Source of the DNA: Deltaproteobacteria bacterium
GTDB lineage: Bacteria; Myxococcota; XYA12-FULL-58-9; JAUUZB01
DNA length: 9,875 bases
Direction: 5' to 3'
NCBI GenBank assembly: GCA_030590185.1
Contig: JAUUZB010000066.1
Coordinates: 1-9,875 of the forward strand
Numbering within the stretch: position 1 is the stretch's first letter; each line of letters begins with the position of its first letter. Below, piece by piece: positions 6,672-9,875 of this stretch. The notes beneath the pieces were generated by a model. The model was not told the DNA's origin. It did no database searches and worked only from the letters and a program-made list of their open reading frames with translations. The position numbers and the translations under genes are program-made.

Positions 6672-8573
6672 GTCGATCACCGCGGGCAGACCGAGGGCCG
6701 GGCAGGGTCGCGACTTGCTATTGCGGCGCAACACCACCGCCTCACCCTCGCAGGCGACGACTCCGTAACCTTGTCCCAGTAGGGTATCCGCGAGGCGGCG
6801 GGCGTAGCGGTCACCGAAGGGCCAGGCGCTCTGGGCGAAGTCTAACGCCACCCACTCGGCGCGCACCGGCCGGCGGATCTCAACAATCTCCCGCCGCGCG
6901 CTCAGGTGGGGCAGCAGATGATTCTGAGCCGCCACCGCCGCCTCCGGTGGAATGACCGCCAGCGCTGCCTGGGCGTTCCGCCGATCCTCGACGCTCGTGA
7001 AGTAGGGCTGCCACCAAACCCACAGCGGCCCCGGGCCAAAACGCCCGGTGGAGGAGATCAGAAGACAGCTCACCAGCACAAAGAGCAGCGCCGCGGACGG
7101 CAGCCATGCCTGGGCGGCCTGTTTCGTTTTGCTCCAGGAGGCGATCCGCGCCAAACCGTCGATGGCCGCCAGGGTGGTCACCAGGCCGGCGCCAATACCG
7201 TAGTGGTAACCCCACCAACGGTTGGTGTGGCTCGACCAGAAACGTTCGAGGACCACCGGCAGCAGCGCCAACACCCAGCGCGGCGCCAACAGACAGACGA
7301 ACCCAACCGTGGAGAGCGGCGCCAGCAGCCCATCGATCTTGCGGCCCGGGGTAAACAGGAGTGAGAAGGCCCGGTAGGGGCTCTCCATCACCGCGCCCAG
7401 GATCTCCACCGGATCCCGGCCGAGCCCCTCGAAGCGCAGGTGACGAAAACCCTCCGGCCTAAAGAGCGGGAACAGCAGCTTCATCTCCACCACGAAGAAC
7501 AACGCCAGCAGGCCGACGGCGATCAACCCCCGGCGACGGTGAGCCCGGCGCTCAGGATCGAAAGCCAACACCAAGCACAGGCCGAGGGCGTAGATGACCA
7601 GGTTCTCCTTGGCGAGGGCGAGGGCGGCGGTGGCCAGGGCAAACGGCCAGACCCGCGGGCGGTCGAAGGTCCAGGCGACCCAGGGCATCAACGCCACGCC
7701 GCAGGTGGTCGGGTTCCAGTCGAACATCACCGCGTTCTGGGTGTCGATGCCGAGCATGAAGACCGCGACGATGGCCCAGGCCGCGGTGCTCGAGCCCAAA
7801 CGATCCCGCGCCAGCCAGAAAAGAGGGACCGCCGCCAGACCGACCAACAACGCCTGAAATAGCAACAGGGCGCCGGCGCTCGGCCACAGCCATTGCAACG
7901 GCGCCGCGGCCAGATCGATAAACTCCATGTGGTCGGCGAAGGCGGGCATCCCCATCACCGTGTTGAACGGAGTCTCAAATTGCGACAGCAGCCAAACGCT
8001 CTGATGAAACAACCCCAGGTCCTTGCCGCCCGAGCCGAACCAGGTGTGGCGGCGATAGGACTGCGCGAAGATGACCGCCGCCGAGAGCACCGCCGCCACC
8101 CACGGGGCGGCACGATCCGGGTGGAGACGGGCCAGGGGCTCGGAGAAGCCCTTCGACGCGCTCAGGACAGGCTTCCCCAGGCGCTCCAACAAGGGCCAGG
8201 TGGTCCACACCAAGCCGAGCCCGAGGCCGGGGTGGGTGAAATGGGTGAAATAGGCGTTGGTGAACGGCAGCGCGGCTAGCCCGATCAACCCGACCAAGGC
8301 GGCGCCGTAGCGCAGCGGATCATCGAACAGGGCGCGGGTGCCGGCCGGATCGAGTCGCTCCCGCGCCACCAGCAGCGCCACCCAGGCGAGGCTGAACAGC
8401 CAGTATAGCCAGCCCTGGTCGGCGAGCAGCGTCAGGAACTTCTCGTTGTGGGAGAAGTGCGCCGCGCGCAGCACGAGCAACGATAGGGCGCCAAGCGCCA
8501 GGGCCGCGCCACCGATACGCAACGCCCGGGTCGGCCAACTCGCCGCGAGAAGCTGCTCGAGCCGCTCCCTCAC
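6519..8573 (-). CDS. DUF2079 family polytopic membrane protein with anomalous C-terminal tail
   Basis: This is a large inner-membrane protein (684 codons) with many hydrophobic segments. The family features are SGGKDLGLFHQSVWLL (about 181-196), MEFIDLAAAPLQWLWP (216-231), DWNPTTCGVALMPW (285-298), LALAKENLVIYALG (318-331) and NRWWGYHYGIGAG (451-463). The fold resembles GT-C glycosyltransferase-like membrane proteins, but no reaction is established for DUF2079. The natural C-terminus seems to be VVACEGEAVVLRRN (about 605-618). The following 66 residues are low-complexity, Gly/Pro/Glu/His-rich and antisense to the MFS gene. A TAG lies one base out of frame at 6718-6720, so a frameshift, real or by sequence error, could have removed a normal end. 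Residues 134-143 come from an inserted dispersed repeat. The GTG start overlaps the stop of the cyclase gene (GTGA), implying coupled translation. Confidence 0.85.
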   Translation of the reverse strand: MRERLEQLLAASWPTRALRIGGAALALGALSLLVLRAAHFSHNEKFLTLLADQGWLYWLFSLAWVALLVARERLDPAGTRALFDDPLRYGAALVGLIGLAALPFTNAYFTHFTHPGLGLGLVWTTWPLLERLGKPVLSASKGFSEPLARLHPDRAAPWVAAVLSAAVIFAQSYRRHTWFGSGGKDLGLFHQSVWLLSQFETPFNTVMGMPAFADHMEFIDLAAAPLQWLWPSAGALLLFQALLVGLAAVPLFWLARDRLGSSTAAWAIVAVFMLGIDTQNAVMFDWNPTTCGVALMPWVAWTFDRPRVWPFALATAALALAKENLVIYALGLCLVLAFDPERRAHRRRGLIAVGLLALFFVVEMKLLFPLFRPEGFRHLRFEGLGRDPVEILGAVMESPYRAFSLLFTPGRKIDGLLAPLSTVGFVCLLAPRWVLALLPVVLERFWSSHTNRWWGYHYGIGAGLVTTLAAIDGLARIASWSKTKQAAQAWLPSAALLFVLVSCLLISSTGRFGPGPLWVWWQPYFTSVEDRRNAQAALAVIPPEAAVAAQNHLLPHLSARREIVEIRRPVRAEWVALDFAQSAWPFGDRYARRLADTLLGQGYGVVACEGEAVVLRRNSKSRPCPALGLPAVIDSDPAGGLGSEGAPQPPEGHQGDTDHHHGAPDHGEGEGPGVEQVGEAEQPG
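8145..8175. repeat. Short dispersed REP-like repeat inserted in frame in the DUF2079 gene
   Basis: The 31-base unit is bounded by the inverted ends GAAGCC (8145-8150) and GGCTTC (8170-8175), with CTTCGACGCGCTCAGGACA between them. Its translations (PVLSASKGF in the gene frame, PFDALRTGFP and CPERVEG in other frames) are ones I recognise from a short repeat scattered through many environmental bacterial genomes, often inside annotated genes. Here it encodes residues 134-143 in a loop between membrane segments and keeps the frame open. No second copy was seen in this window. The identification is from memory. Confidence 0.55.
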
Positions 8574-9652
8574 TCCCGCCGCGGCTCCGCTGCCGGCGGC
8601 ATGTCCGCCGCATCCACCACGCGGTTGCGGCCCGCCTCCTTGGCGCGGTACATCGCCCGGTCGGCCGCCTCGAGTAGATCATCACCGGTCTCGCCGTCCC
8701 CGGGATAACTCGACACCCCGAGGCTGGCGCAGACCTCGATCGGCACGTCGGCGAGGCCCTCAAAACGACTCGCCTCGAGGTGGACGCGGGCCCGCTCGGC
8801 GAACCGGAGGGCGCCGGCCTTATCGGTGTCCGGCAGGATCACCACGAACTCGTCACCGCCGTAACGCACCACCCGATCGGTGAGCCGCGCCAAGCCCTGC
8901 AACCGACCCGCCACCCGCCGCAGGGTGCCGGAACCGGCGCCGTGGCCGTGGGTGTCGTTGATGGTCTTGAAGTTGTCGAGATCGAGGAAGACCACCGACC
9001 AGGAGGTGCCGTGACGCCGGGCGCGTTCCGACTCGTCGGTGAGGAAGTCGTGCAGGAAACGCGCGTTGTAGAGTCCGGTCCAATCGTCGCGGATGGTCAG
9101 GTCCTGCACCCGTTCAAAGCTGCGGGCGTTGTCGATGGCGATCGCCGCGAAGTCGACAAACGGCTTGAGGATCACCAGATCTTGCTCGGTGTAGGGCTCC
9201 GGGTCGTCGGCCCCCTTGACCAACTCGATCACCCCGAGCACCTCCCCGCGGATGGTGAGCGGCGCGCAGGCGATACTCGAGGAGACGAAACCGCTCGCCT
9301 GGTCCACCCGGCCGGAGAAGCGCGGGTCATCCGACACCTTGGGTGACACCACCGCTTCATTGCGCTCCACCACCCAGCCGGCGATCCCCTCCCCGATTGG
9401 CAAACGCATCTCCTTGATGGAGTCGGCGGCATCACCGACCACGATCTCGAAGTAGAGCTCGCCGGCCTCCTTGTCGACCAGCAGCAACGACCAATTCTCC
9501 GGACGCATCAACTGCGAGAGGTGTTTCATCACCCCCTCGAGCACCAGACTCAGGTCGAGGCTCGAGGTCAGGGTCTTGGCCACTTCGGTGAGGGCCAAGA
9601 AGAGATCGAGGTAGCGGGCGGTCTCCGGCAGGATGTCGTGGTGGTCTGACAC
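8570..9652 (-). CDS. GAF-GGDEF nucleotide cyclase, Hypr-type candidate (3',3'-cGAMP or c-di-GMP synthase)
   Basis: This is a soluble 360-residue second-messenger synthase. Residues 15-180 form a sensory GAF domain (LPIGEGIAGWVVERNEAVVSPKVSDDPRF at about 84-112, GEVLGVIELVK at 136-146). Residues 185-350 form the GGDEF domain: DDWTGLYNARFL (189-200), metal-binding DLDNFKTIND (224-233), and the intact GGDEF signature at 265-269. RLTD (256-259), five residues before GGDEF, is a complete RxxD product-inhibition site. At residue 241 (codon 8930-8932, TCC) serine replaces the aspartate that contacts guanine in classical diguanylate cyclases (Asp344 in PleD). Asn232, the other guanine contact, is kept. 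This serine is the known hallmark of Hypr enzymes, which make 3',3'-cGAMP. The start is GTG with a weak ribosome site. The stop overlaps the next GTG. No effector domain or matching riboswitch is visible nearby. Confidence 0.93.
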   Translation of the reverse strand: MSDHHDILPETARYLDLFLALTEVAKTLTSSLDLSLVLEGVMKHLSQLMRPENWSLLLVDKEAGELYFEIVVGDAADSIKEMRLPIGEGIAGWVVERNEAVVSPKVSDDPRFSGRVDQASGFVSSSIACAPLTIRGEVLGVIELVKGADDPEPYTEQDLVILKPFVDFAAIAIDNARSFERVQDLTIRDDWTGLYNARFLHDFLTDESERARRHGTSWSVVFLDLDNFKTINDTHGHGAGSGTLRRVAGRLQGLARLTDRVVRYGGDEFVVILPDTDKAGALRFAERARVHLEASRFEGLADVPIEVCASLGVSSYPGDGETGDDLLEAADRAMYRAKEAGRNRVVDAADMPPAAEPRRE

Positions 9653-9685
9653 GGACAGGTCACTCGCTCTAAGGGGTCCGCGGTG

Positions 9686-9694
9686 GTTATAGCA
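9686..9694 (-). promoter_or_regulatory. Extended -10 promoter of the cyclase-DUF2079 operon
   Basis: On the minus strand TGC is followed directly by TATAAC (9686-9691), an extended -10 close to consensus. The -35 region is weak (GTGGAA at 16-base spacing, three of six). Transcription would begin near 9679, about 27 bases before the GTG start at 9652. It lies in the 113-base gap after the stop of the right-edge gene. Confidence 0.5.
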
Positions 9695-9765
9695 GATCAG
9701 CGGCGATTTCCACGCCCCGACGGACGCCGCGGCTCAGCCTCCGCCCAGCCGCCCTCGCCCACGCC

Positions 9766-9875
9766 TCAACGCCAGGAGGTCAACAGACGCTCGCGATCGA
9801 AGAGCAGGGTCGCGGCCCACACCAGGGCGACGTCGAGCACCAACACGCCGGCGGCGAAGGCGAGGTAGAACGGCA
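9766..9875 (-). CDS. C-terminal end of a membrane protein (5' part beyond the window)
   Basis: A minus-strand frame open from the window edge ends at TGA (9766-9768) and encodes the last 35 residues of a protein. It reads as one hydrophobic helix (FYLAFAAGVLVLDVALVWAATLLF) followed by a short charged tail, DRERLLTSWR. Such an ending is common in ABC-2-type permeases, but the fragment is too short to name a family. Codon use matches the neighbours. It lies on the same strand as the cyclase operon but is separated from it by a 113-base gap with a promoter. Confidence 0.55.
   Translation of the reverse strand, partial: PFYLAFAAGVLVLDVALVWAATLLFDRERLLTSWR

Noticed and set aside
6672..6720. A bidirectional terminator between the MFS and DUF2079 genes
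   Set aside because: No clear GC-rich stem followed by a T-run was found on either strand.
5423..6955. A 510-codon plus-strand open frame in a second frame over the MFS gene
   Set aside because: Its product is dominated by Arg, Pro, Ala and Gly, the usual result of reading GC-rich coding DNA out of frame. It has no domain.
1..9875. A CRISPR array, defence island, phage or complete insertion sequence
   Set aside because: No regularly spaced repeats, transposase, integrase or nuclease genes are visible. All larger reading frames are explained by transport, regulation, signalling or unknown envelope proteins.

Overview
The window is GC-rich, densely packed bacterial chromosome. It holds eight confidently placed genes, two of them running off or near the edges, plus a short gene fragment at the right edge. 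Taxonomy is inference. A GAF-GGDEF protein with the residue change typical of Hypr cyclases, and a small secreted protein of a type I associate with Myxococcota, suggest a deltaproteobacterial-lineage organism (Myxococcota or Desulfobacterota) with a Gram-negative envelope. A Gram-negative envelope is certain from the tripartite efflux system. No rRNA, tRNA, CRISPR array or complete insertion sequence was seen.

Region 1 (1-4380, minus strand) is a four-gene RND multidrug-efflux operon: TetR-type repressor, outer-membrane factor, periplasmic adaptor, then the inner-membrane RND pump, which is cut by the left edge. The genes are joined by GTGA and ATGA overlaps or a 14-base gap, and each of the three transport genes has a GGAGGAG ribosome site. 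Upstream of the TetR gene is a readable promoter (TTGACG, 17 bases, TAGGTT) whose -10 box is overlapped by a perfect 20-base inverted repeat. This fits classical self-repression relieved by a toxic ligand.

Region 2 (4381-4550) is a non-coding stretch with a perfect 27-base palindrome (two 11-base arms, 5-base spacer). It shares the core TAGTG...CACTA with the TetR operator.

Region 3 (4551-6671) has two small signal-peptide proteins on the minus strand, divergent from a short MFS-type membrane protein on the plus strand. The functions are unknown. The divergent arrangement hints at shared regulation.

Region 4 (6519-9691, minus strand) is a two-gene operon. A soluble GAF-GGDEF nucleotide cyclase is translationally coupled (GTGA) to a large DUF2079 membrane protein. 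The cyclase keeps GGDEF and the RxxD inhibitory site, but has serine where ordinary diguanylate cyclases have the guanine-contacting aspartate. This is the signature of Hypr enzymes that make 3',3'-cGAMP, and it is the most interesting point of the window. The DUF2079 gene carries an in-frame copy of a short dispersed repeat and ends with an odd 66-residue tail lying antisense to the last membrane helix of the MFS gene. At the right edge is the C-terminal end of another membrane protein on the minus strand.
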